This document shows, piece by piece, positions 1 to 5,819 of a DNA stretch of 5,819 nt; positions within the stretch are counted from its first letter, which is position 1, and each line of letters opens with the position of its first letter. Below the pieces are notes generated by a model, which ran no database searches, had not been told where the DNA came from, and was given only the letters and a program-made list of their open reading frames with translations. Source of the stretch: Methylococcaceae bacterium UBA4132 (GTDB lineage Bacteria > Pseudomonadota > Gammaproteobacteria > Methylococcales > Methylomonadaceae); contig DFWO01000184.1 of the NCBI GenBank assembly GCA_002380945.1, positions 2,395 to 8,213 of the forward strand, written 5' to 3'. The position numbers were made by a program, and so were the translations under genes.

Positions 1-966
1 AAACAACAGGGTATGGCACTGGTGCTAGTGCTATGGATATTGAGTTTATTAACGATTATGGCGGGCAGTTTCGCGTTAAGTATGCGGCGGGAAACAGTGA
101 TTGTGGCAGGGCTTAAAGATAATGCACAAGCGATGGCAGTGGCAGAATCGGGCGTGACAATCGCCGAATTTATGTTACTGAATCCTGACCCAAATAAACG
201 TTGGCGAGCCGATGGCAGTATTTATCAAATCGACGTTGAAAACGCGAAGCTCCGCATACGGTTATTATCAGAAACAGGTAAAGTAAATATCAATCTCGCA
301 GATCAGAGAGTGTTGCAAAATATGATGAAACACGCGCCTAATGGCAGTGAAGTACAATTGCCGTCTGCTATGATTAATCGAGCCGCTGCTATGATTGATT
401 GGCGTGATAGCGATGATTTAGTGAGCATCAATGGCGCGGAAAAAAAACAATATCAAAATGCAGACTTGAATGACCAGCCTAGCAATAAACCGTTTCAAAC
501 ACTGGAAGAATTACAAAGGGTGTTAGGTATGGATGAAGCAACATTGAAGTGGCTGGAACCATTAATTACGGTGTATTCCGATACGCCAGAAGTGAATTTA
601 CAACTCGCCAGTAAAGACGTATTACAAGTTTTATCAGGCGCGAATGCTGAATTAATCGACGTTTATGTAGCGGCAAGAGCAGAAAGCGCGAAACAGAATT
701 TACCCGCGCCCACATCACCCTTAGACCTTACGCCATCCATGCCAAACGCTGACGTGACACTATTGACCATAGTTTCTGAGCTACAATTTGATGACCAAGC
801 AAGCACGGTAATCAACGCGGTGGTAAAAAAATCGGATGGAAGCCAAACTACGCCCTTTCAAGTGTTAAGATGGCAACAAAACCCCGCACACCATAAGTCA
901 TTATTCTCCGCTAACATGAACCCATTAGTCGTTAAGCATTATGCTGAATCTGAATTCAACCATTGA
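1..966 (+). CDS. gspK: Type II secretion minor pseudopilin GspK (5' end outside window)
   Basis: GspK is the large minor pseudopilin that, in known T2SS, caps the pseudopilus tip together with GspI and GspJ in the periplasm. The reading frame is open from base 1. The first codons give K-Q-Q-G before the Met at 13, so G/M is the prepilin peptidase cleavage site and the Met at 13 is mature residue +1, not the start codon; the true start lies upstream. Mature numbering: hydrophobic helix 1-21 with Leu at +5, where other pseudopilins have Glu, as expected for GspK. Family motifs follow: ETGKVNIN (87-94), IDWRDSDDL (128-136) with NGAE soon after, the TLEELQRVLG region (163-172), VNLQLAS (194-200), and a C-terminal FQVLRW (282-287). 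The mature part of 317 residues is normal for the family. It overlaps gspL by 26 bases. No lesion was seen. Confidence 0.95.
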   Translation, partial: KQQGMALVLVLWILSLLTIMAGSFALSMRRETVIVAGLKDNAQAMAVAESGVTIAEFMLLNPDPNKRWRADGSIYQIDVENAKLRIRLLSETGKVNINLADQRVLQNMMKHAPNGSEVQLPSAMINRAAAMIDWRDSDDLVSINGAEKKQYQNADLNDQPSNKPFQTLEELQRVLGMDEATLKWLEPLITVYSDTPEVNLQLASKDVLQVLSGANAELIDVYVAARAESAKQNLPAPTSPLDLTPSMPNADVTLLTIVSELQFDDQASTVINAVVKKSDGSQTTPFQVLRWQQNPAHHKSLFSANMNPLVVKHYAESEFNH

Positions 967-2065
967 TCTGGATATTAAAACAGTTTTGCGCTGGTGGGGG
1001 CGTGAACTTAGCTTTCTAGTGCCCGAAAAGATAAAGCAACTGATTATTGATAAACAAGGTTTTATTATTATCAGGGCAGAAAATAATCAGCTGACGCTAG
1101 CTTATCAGTTTGATGGGCAAATTGAACTGTTGGCAACCGTGGAACGTGATACATCGGCACTAGCACGTTATAAAGATGTATTGGCTGCTGATGACAGACT
1201 CAGCAAAGCAAACGTTATATTGCGTTTAAGTCGGCAAGACGCGATTCAAAAAGAACTGGCATTACCTATTGCTGCCAAAGAAAACCTACATCAAGTCGTC
1301 GGCTACGAACTGGATCGTTATACACCGTTTAAAGCCGATCAAGTTTATTTTGCAGTAAAACTGCAACCTAAACCGTTAAATAATGACGCAGATCAGCTTA
1401 AAGTTTTGTTAGTGTTGACCCCTAGAGTGACGCTTAACGCACTGTGTGCCGATGTCAAAGCCTTGGGTATGGTGCCGCAGTTTGCCGATTATGGAGGTGT
1501 TGCTAATGATGTTGAGTACGGTAACCCTAGTTATAACTTGTTGCCCAATCACTTAAGACCTGAAATCGCAAAAATACCGCGCATTATTCATTCCACACTG
1601 ATTACTTTAGTTTTTTTACTACTCGGTGTGGTTATCGTTATGCCTGTTTGGCTTGAATCGCAAGCCGTTGCTGCGCTGACAAAAAAAGTTCAAACGCTGG
1701 AAAAAGAAGCCAGTAAAATTAAAGCCTTGCAGCTAGAAACTGACGCGCTAATAGAAGAAACCCAGCAGTTACTCAATGAAAAAACCGCGACACCCTCGAT
1801 GCTTTCCATACTCAACACCTTAAGTATTCTGATGAAAGATGATACTCACCTCGCCTATTTGCAATACGCAGATGGTCAACTACAAATACAGGGCGAATCA
1901 CCGACTGCATCGACATTGATTTCCGTGTTGGAAGACTCTGACCAGTTTAGCAACGCGGTGTTTGTCTCTCCTGTCACCCAAGATAGCTTTAGTAAGCAAG
2001 AACATTTTCAAATTACCGTTGAACCCACTAAAACAGCAGACAAAGTAGACGCGAATGTTAAGTAA
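941..2065 (+). CDS. gspL: Type II secretion inner-membrane platform protein GspL (PilN-like)
   Basis: GspL is a bitopic inner-membrane protein. In known systems its cytoplasmic domain holds the ATPase GspE and its periplasmic domain pairs with GspM. The 374-residue product has a cytoplasmic part at about 1-214, with a conserved stretch E-L-A-L-P (105-109) and YELDRYTPF (122-130) typical of the GspL/PilM actin-like fold. One transmembrane helix lies at about 216-236, then a charged coiled coil at about 240-282, then a small ferredoxin-like periplasmic domain at about 285-362 that resembles PilN. The start at 941 lies inside gspK, and no strong Shine-Dalgarno precedes it, so coupling to gspK translation is likely. 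The next in-frame Met is far downstream, which supports this start. The cytoplasmic part looks a little shorter than in classical GspL. Function is assigned from the domain layout plus position between gspK and gspM. Confidence 0.88.
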   Translation: MLNLNSTIDLDIKTVLRWWGRELSFLVPEKIKQLIIDKQGFIIIRAENNQLTLAYQFDGQIELLATVERDTSALARYKDVLAADDRLSKANVILRLSRQDAIQKELALPIAAKENLHQVVGYELDRYTPFKADQVYFAVKLQPKPLNNDADQLKVLLVLTPRVTLNALCADVKALGMVPQFADYGGVANDVEYGNPSYNLLPNHLRPEIAKIPRIIHSTLITLVFLLLGVVIVMPVWLESQAVAALTKKVQTLEKEASKIKALQLETDALIEETQQLLNEKTATPSMLSILNTLSILMKDDTHLAYLQYADGQLQIQGESPTASTLISVLEDSDQFSNAVFVSPVTQDSFSKQEHFQITVEPTKTADKVDANVK

Positions 2066-2675
2066 AGGACATGATGAAGTATTGACTGCACAGCAACAAC
2101 GCTGGCTGGCAGTGGGTTTATTAATTATTGTGATATTGATTGTAGGCTTGCTGATTATGGTGCCTGTGATCAGCAAGGGCTTGGCATTGAACGATACTAA
2201 ACATAATCTGTTGTTCAAGTTGCAACAATATGAACGTATCTTGGCAAAAAAAGAGGCAGTGATTGCCAGTCGCGACAAAATAAAACAACAGAGTGCAGAA
2301 CAAGGCTATTTTAATGGTCAAGAAACTGAGGCATTAGCATCGGCTGATATGCAGGATGTGATTAAAAAAATAATTGTCGGGGCAGGAGGACAACTCACTA
2401 GCACGCAAACCATTCCCTCAACAGATAACACGACAGACAGCGCAACTAAATTTAATCACATTGTGGTCAGAGTCAGTATGACTGGTAATAGCGAAATGTT
2501 GCGTACGGTACTGTACAAAATAGAAACCGCTGTCCCCCTAATGATTATCAATCAGATAGACATCAGACCTGTCCGTGGTCGGCGTAATCGCAAAACAGGA
2601 CTAGTTGATCCATCTAATGAATTAACGATTAATTTTCAGGCGGTTAGTTTCATGAGAAAGCCTCCCAATGGATAA
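2055..2675 (+). CDS. gspM: Type II secretion inner-membrane protein GspM, subtype b
   Basis: GspM is a small inner-membrane partner of GspL in the assembly platform. The 206-residue product has a short cytoplasmic N-terminus (1-17), one strong hydrophobic helix (about 18-38), and a periplasmic coiled-coil stretch (about 44-82) with LQQYE near 56-60. A Ser/Thr/Asn-rich linker follows (about 114-132), then a ferredoxin-like domain (about 133-200) ending in the strand ELTINFQAVSF. This layout, with the two-part periplasmic domain, matches the family called T2SS protein M subtype b rather than the classical GspM. A basic loop, R-G-R-R-N-R-K (174-180), lies before the last strand. The start overlaps the gspL stop by 11 bases and the 3' end overlaps the next gene by 8. 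Sequence similarity in this family is low, so the call rests on topology, length and order. Confidence 0.85.
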   Translation: MLSKGHDEVLTAQQQRWLAVGLLIIVILIVGLLIMVPVISKGLALNDTKHNLLFKLQQYERILAKKEAVIASRDKIKQQSAEQGYFNGQETEALASADMQDVIKKIIVGAGGQLTSTQTIPSTDNTTDSATKFNHIVVRVSMTGNSEMLRTVLYKIETAVPLMIINQIDIRPVRGRRNRKTGLVDPSNELTINFQAVSFMRKPPNG

Positions 2676-3321
2676 TAAACTGATTAAAACATTAAGCGTT
2701 GTTTGTTTCGTTCTGATGTTAATCATCACGTTGGAGTGGCTTTATGCCGCTCGCGCACAAAAAAAATTGCTAAACTCAAACAATTCCACATCAAAACAAA
2801 CATTACCCGACCAAATGCCCGTTATTGGTCTAAACTTACAAGCTGAAGAAAGTTATGCAGATTTGGTCAATCGCCCTTTATTTATTACTGGCAGAAGACC
2901 TGTTGTAGACCCTGAGCAAATGCAAGCCAAGGGCGTTACTAATGAATTTGATTGGTTATTAAGTGGCGTTTATACCAGCAAAAAAGGCGTAATGGCATTA
3001 CTCACTCGAGCCGTCGTAAAGACACCTGATCCGACCGATAAAACCCCAGTCGATAATTATCGAAAAGTTATAGTAGGGGGCAATGTTGATGGCTGGAAAG
3101 TGGCTGAAATTTATGCAGATGCCATCGTCTTGAATCAAGACATGACTGAAAAAAAGTTACTGCTTAGAAAAGCTAAAGCTAAAAAAACGCTGGAAGAAGA
3201 AAACAACTCCCGCGCAATGGACAGACAGACAACAACACCTGAAGCTGTTTCTGTGCCTCAAGTGGAACCTGAACCTACACCGAGCAACAATTCTGAAAAT
3301 GACAACAATGCACACAATTAA
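2668..3321 (+). CDS. GspC-like homology-region protein without PDZ domain (may be annotated GspN)
   Basis: This is probably the periplasmic connector between the inner-membrane platform and the secretin, the role GspC plays through binding of its HR domain to the GspD N0 domain. The 217-residue product has a short N-terminus, one membrane helix (about 8-26), a polar linker, then an HR-like domain. In that domain I see NRPLF (68-72) followed by GRRP (75-78), LSGVYTS (98-104), and VGGNVDGWKVAEI (136-148) followed by ADAIVL (150-155). The tail from about 168 is first Lys-rich, then Glu-, Pro- and Asn-rich and looks disordered. No PDZ or coiled-coil domain follows the HR domain, unlike classical GspC. 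It starts 8 bases inside gspM and its last 23 bases overlap gspD, which agrees with a secretin-partner role. The GspC/GspN naming is uncertain; the HR-domain reading is fairly firm. Confidence 0.8.
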   Translation: MDNKLIKTLSVVCFVLMLIITLEWLYAARAQKKLLNSNNSTSKQTLPDQMPVIGLNLQAEESYADLVNRPLFITGRRPVVDPEQMQAKGVTNEFDWLLSGVYTSKKGVMALLTRAVVKTPDPTDKTPVDNYRKVIVGGNVDGWKVAEIYADAIVLNQDMTEKKLLLRKAKAKKTLEEENNSRAMDRQTTTPEAVSVPQVEPEPTPSNNSENDNNAHN

Positions 3322-3376
3322 AAAAACCATCACCCTAGCAGGTCTTGTGCTAACTGGTTTATCACTGTCAAGTTGT
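3299..3376 (+). other. Lipoprotein signal sequence and lipobox of GspD
   Basis: The first 26 codons encode a charged N-terminus (two Lys at residues 8-9), a hydrophobic core (about 11-22) and a lipobox L-S-S followed by Cys at 3374-3376. Signal peptidase II would be expected to cleave before this Cys, leaving Glu at +2, which is not the Asp that marks inner-membrane retention in enterobacteria. Outer-membrane targeting by the Lol pathway is therefore inferred. Confidence 0.8.
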
Positions 3377-5446
3377 GAGTCATTAGGTTTTAATAAAATG
3401 CCTAAGTTGCCCTTAAGCTCTATTGCTGAAACCCCCATAAAACCAGCATTGCCACCCGTTAATAAATCCACCATGATTGAAGTGATGCAGACCAAAAGTG
3501 AGCTGTATCCTGCAATGGGCAATGCTATTTCAGGTGTACCGCTGGCAAGTAAAAAAACTAAACCCACAGGGACTGGTTCTTATACCCTCAATTTTGATGA
3601 TGCCGATTTAGCTGAAGTAGCAAAAACCATTTTGAGCGACAGCTTAGGTGAGAACTATGTATTAAGCCCTGAAGTCAAAGGCAAAGTTACACTGCAAACT
3701 ACCCAAGCTCTCACTAAAGAAGAACTATTACCCACCTTAGAAATGGTGTTGCGTATGAATAATGCGGCATTAGTGAAAGATAACAATATTTATCATATCG
3801 AACCTGCGGGCAATGCCTTATATACCTCTGATATTAGCGTCGGTGGCAACATGACAGGTTATCAAACGCGTGTTATACCTGTACGCAATGTGGCGGCTGA
3901 TGAAATTGCTAAATTATTAAAACCTTTAGTGCAGGAAAAAACCATTCTTCAGACCGATAATAATCGCAATATTCTGGTTGCCTCAGGCTCAGCCGATGAA
4001 GTACAACGGGTCGTAGAAATGGTTGGCACCTTTGATACCGATGTGTTGAAAGGTCGATCTTTCGCCTTATTTACCTTAGCTCATGCTGAACCTGAAGCAA
4101 TCATTAAAGAACTGGAAGTCGTTTTTAATAACAAAAGCAGTGACAAAGACCCAATCTCTGGTTTTTTTCGCTTTATTCCCATTAATCGCCTCAATGCTAT
4201 TCTTGCTATCAGTCATCAAGCCCGCTACTTACCTGATATTGAAAGCTGGGTGTTTAGACTGGATAAAGCCAATACAGCATCGGGTGGCGGTGTTAATGTC
4301 TATAAAGTCCAACACGTTGATGCCGTTGAATTAGCCGATACCTTAAATGAAATTTTTAATTCTGCTCCCAAAAAAAACAAAGCAGCCACAGTAGCGGCTG
4401 GCGAACAGACAGCAGAAATAAGCTCGTCTAATGAGTCAGAAAGCAGGCATCAATCGACTATCAGTCAAGCAATGGGCGATGCTAGTGTTTCTAATGTGGG
4501 CAAAGTAAGAATTATCGCTGATGAACCCAATAACTCCATCGTCATTGTCGCGACAGCGCAAGAATATGAAGTGATTCGCCCTATTATCAATCAACTAGAT
4601 GTCATGCCGTTACAAGTATTGATTGATGCCACTATTGTGGAAGTTGATCTTAAAAATGATTTGAAATACGGAATGCAATGGTCTTTTGACACGGGTAATT
4701 TTCATAACTTATTAACCAATATAGGCTCAGGAAATTTAAAAGACATTGGTCCTGTGACAGGTTATTCGTTGTTTTATTCAGGCGGCACAGCAAAAGCGGT
4801 ACTGAATGCGTTGGCTGAAAAATCAGCAATTAATGTCATTGCCTCACCCTCGTTAATGGTACTCAACAATCAAGAAGCTTTTATCAATGTCGGTGATAAA
4901 GTGCCGATTGCTACCTCGCAATCTACCAATAACAACAGTGTCAATGTAACACCTAGCAACGGCATTTTGCCCACTAACAATGATAATGTTAGTGCTATTG
5001 TCTCCAATAATATCCAAATGGTTGATACAGGCGTGACACTGAAAATTACCCCGCGCGTTAATTCAGGCGGTTTAGTGTTAATGAAAATTGAACAAGAAGC
5101 CAATCAAGCCGTCCCTACTACCACTTCTACGCTGAATTCTCCCACCATTCAACAGCGCAAAATTAACAGTTCTATTGCGGTAAAAAATGGTGAAACTATT
5201 GTTTTAGGGGGCTTAATTAGAGAAGAAAATGGCAATGGATTGACGGGGATGCCCATTTTGAGTGATATACCCTATATAGGTTCGCTGTTTGGTACGACCA
5301 CAAAAAACAGCAACAAAACAGAATTGGTGATTTTAATTACTCCGCGCGTCGTGCAGAATGAAAAAAATGCCCGAGACGTAACCAATGAGTTTAAGCGCAA
5401 ACTGACTGGTATTTATCAGGACAACACCCCCCGCCAAGCACCGTAA
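3299..5446 (+). CDS. gspD: Type II secretion outer-membrane secretin GspD, predicted lipoprotein
   Basis: GspD forms the multimeric outer-membrane channel through which folded substrates leave. The 715-residue product starts with a basic, hydrophobic signal ending in a lipobox, L-S-S-C at 23-26, so Cys26 is the likely lipidated residue. After a Pro-rich linker (about 33-90) come N0 (about 93-168), N1 (about 188-246), N2 (about 252-322) and N3 (about 331-435, with a Ser/Asn-rich insertion at about 356-400). The beta-barrel secretin domain (about 440-684) contains VGDKVPI (531-537), VDTGVTLKITPRV (575-587), GETIVLGGLI (631-640) and the signature GMPILSDIPYIGSLFG (650-665), followed by ELVILITPRVV. 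Only about 30 residues follow, so the pilotin-binding S-domain looks short. Met at 3308 is an alternative start that keeps the signal intact. No strong ribosome binding site is seen and coupling to the upstream gene is likely. Confidence 0.97.
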   Translation: MTTMHTIKKTITLAGLVLTGLSLSSCESLGFNKMPKLPLSSIAETPIKPALPPVNKSTMIEVMQTKSELYPAMGNAISGVPLASKKTKPTGTGSYTLNFDDADLAEVAKTILSDSLGENYVLSPEVKGKVTLQTTQALTKEELLPTLEMVLRMNNAALVKDNNIYHIEPAGNALYTSDISVGGNMTGYQTRVIPVRNVAADEIAKLLKPLVQEKTILQTDNNRNILVASGSADEVQRVVEMVGTFDTDVLKGRSFALFTLAHAEPEAIIKELEVVFNNKSSDKDPISGFFRFIPINRLNAILAISHQARYLPDIESWVFRLDKANTASGGGVNVYKVQHVDAVELADTLNEIFNSAPKKNKAATVAAGEQTAEISSSNESESRHQSTISQAMGDASVSNVGKVRIIADEPNNSIVIVATAQEYEVIRPIINQLDVMPLQVLIDATIVEVDLKNDLKYGMQWSFDTGNFHNLLTNIGSGNLKDIGPVTGYSLFYSGGTAKAVLNALAEKSAINVIASPSLMVLNNQEAFINVGDKVPIATSQSTNNNSVNVTPSNGILPTNNDNVSAIVSNNIQMVDTGVTLKITPRVNSGGLVLMKIEQEANQAVPTTTSTLNSPTIQQRKINSSIAVKNGETIVLGGLIREENGNGLTGMPILSDIPYIGSLFGTTTKNSNKTELVILITPRVVQNEKNARDVTNEFKRKLTGIYQDNTPRQAP

Positions 5447-5480
5447 TGCTTTGTAACTGCAACTGCTGATGATTAGTTTA
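5447..5480. other. Short spacer between gspD stop and IS remnant
   Basis: These 34 bases contain no hairpin followed by a T-run and no reading frame of note; only a small tandem AACTGC-AACTGC (5455-5466) is visible. The natural end of the operon transcript is therefore not identifiable here and may have been separated from gspD by the insertion. Confidence 0.5.
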
Positions 5481-5498
5481 ACCTGAGTTCGAGATAAA

Positions 5499-5566
5499 AA
5501 GCAGCTTTTTAAAAATCTGAAAGAATATGAGTTATTGATACTGAAAATGTTTCAAAAAAGCTGCTT
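5499..5566. repeat. 12-bp perfect inverted repeat with 44-nt loop at the IS left end
   Basis: AAGCAGCTTTTT at 5499-5510 is the exact reverse complement of AAAAAGCTGCTT at 5555-5566. The right arm ends three bases before the remnant transposase ATG at 5570. On the + strand no T-run follows the right arm, so it is not a normal terminator for gspD. On the - strand the stem would be followed by a few T residues, so it could weakly stop opposing transcripts. The left arm is also part of a 15-base near-palindrome (5496-5510). Confidence 0.7.
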
Positions 5567-5569
5567 GTG

Positions 5570-5819
5570 ATGATTTTACATCAACTATTCTGTGATGCTG
5601 ACGTTTTGTAAGCAGTATATCGCCGACTGGAATCGAAGACGCTTAGGAAATGGAGACAAGAAGCGTCATAAAAGGAAGTGTTTATGCGAAAGCGAGATAA
5701 TCAAGCTTGTGGATTATTAGCAAATGAGCGGTTATCGAACGTTCAAGTGGTTTTACCTCAAACACATTTATGTTTATCGGCGAAAAGAGTTTCCGTGTAT
5801 GCCAAGTTAGAATCGTTTT
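5570..5819 (+). pseudogene. IS982-family transposase, N-terminal remnant with frameshift and stops
   Basis: IS982-family transposases move their element by a DDE-type cut or copy reaction. From ATG 5570 the frame reads M-I-L-H-Q-L-F-C-D-A-D and then shifts at about 5603. The next frame (codons from 5604) continues F-C-K-Q-Y-I-A-D-W, then KKRHKRK and SEII, then after a TAG at 5718-5720 reads SGYRTFKWFYLKHIYVYRRK, then EFP, and after a second TAG at 5808-5810, N-R-F. Joined, this follows the family N-terminal pattern LFCD-D-FCK, SEI, QSGYRTFK..Y.KH, EFP.. .YNRF. The shift fits loss of two bases from an expected second Asp codon, and the second TAG sits where Tyr is expected. One frameshift plus two nonsense codons in 250 bases means the gene is dead. 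The catalytic DDE region lies outside the window. Confidence 0.82.

Larger units (their letters stand above)
5481..5819 (+). mobile_element. Left part of a degenerate IS982-family insertion sequence (runs off the window)
   Basis: From about 5481 the sequence changes character. It starts with ACCTGAGTTCGAGATAA, which I take as the left terminal sequence; the resemblance to IS982-family ends is from memory and not verified. An internal inverted repeat follows and then a broken transposase reading frame of IS982 type. The right end and its terminal repeat are outside the window, so element length and target duplication cannot be judged. The boundary at 5481 is an estimate. The spacer from the gspD stop to this end is 34 bases. 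Confidence 0.7.

Noticed and set aside
13..15. ATG at 13 as the start codon of gspK
   Set aside because: The codons before it are open and end in Gly, the expected -1 residue of a prepilin cleavage site; the basic leader must begin upstream of the window.
1898..2321. Two minus-strand open frames across the gspL/gspM junction
   Set aside because: They lie antisense to well-supported genes, have Cys/Phe-rich composition typical of shadow frames and show no recognisable motif.
3157..3567. Minus-strand open frame of 136 codons over the gspC-like/gspD junction
   Set aside because: It is antisense to the GspD signal and linker, and its Arg/Cys/Phe-rich composition is a mirror of the acidic and polar coding strand. 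No domain or ribosome site supports it.
4083..4334. Plus-strand 83-codon frame inside gspD
   Set aside because: It is fully contained in the N2-N3 coding region of the secretin in another frame and has no family signature.
4870..5103. Minus-strand 77-codon frame inside gspD, hydrophobic in part
   Set aside because: The apparent membrane-like stretch is the antisense of the Asn/Thr/Ser-rich gate segment of the secretin and has no independent support.
5496..5510. AAAAAGCAGCTTTTT as a rho-independent terminator for gspD
   Set aside because: As a hairpin it offers only five A-T pairs around a GCAGC loop, with no GC-rich stem, and it sits within the presumed IS end.
5684..5819. Open frame with a good AGGAAG Shine-Dalgarno, reading M-R-K-R-D-N-Q-A-C and ending V-Y-A-K-L-E-S-F, which recalls the start of a cysteine-synthase-like PLP enzyme
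   Set aside because: The neighbouring frame over the same bases gives a long, clear match to the IS982 transposase N-terminal pattern (SGYRTFK, YLKH, EFP, NRF). The KLESF resemblance is short and lacks the preceding GNTPL motif, so this is most likely a chance shadow frame.

Overview
The window holds the distal part of a type II secretion system (T2SS) operon, followed by the decayed left part of an insertion sequence. All genes read on the + strand. Base composition is AT-leaning (my impression, not counted). The gene set is gspK, gspL with a PilN-like periplasmic part, gspM of the short 'b' type, a short PDZ-less GspC-like protein, and a secretin with a lipoprotein signal. It suggests a gammaproteobacterium. 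Methylotrophic Methylococcales or a related environmental lineage would fit, but I hold that only weakly because no taxonomic marker is present.

Layout: 1-966 is the 3' part of gspK (pseudopilin, start outside the window). 941-2065 is gspL (inner-membrane platform). 2055-2675 is gspM (platform partner of GspL). 2668-3321 is a GspC-like homology-region protein, which automatic pipelines may call GspN. 3299-5446 is gspD (outer-membrane secretin). Every neighbouring pair overlaps, by 26, 11, 8 and 23 bases, so this is one translationally coupled transcript with no room for internal intergenic promoters.

Together these genes supply the pseudopilus tip (K), the inner-membrane assembly platform (L, M), the periplasmic connector (C-like) and the outer-membrane channel (D). 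The ATPase GspE, platform protein GspF and pseudopilins G to J are not here and presumably lie upstream. The secretin carries its own lipobox cysteine and has a short C-terminal tail, which points to self-piloting to the outer membrane.

5447-5819 has no intact gene. After a 34-base spacer there is a probable terminal sequence of an IS982-family element. It is followed by a 12-bp inverted repeat with a 44-nt loop, then a transposase N-terminus broken by one frameshift and two in-frame stops. The element runs off the right edge. No canonical rho-independent terminator, tRNA, rRNA or CRISPR was seen. I found no previously undescribed system; the most notable points are the lipoprotein secretin, the PDZ-less connector and the IS remnant directly behind the operon.
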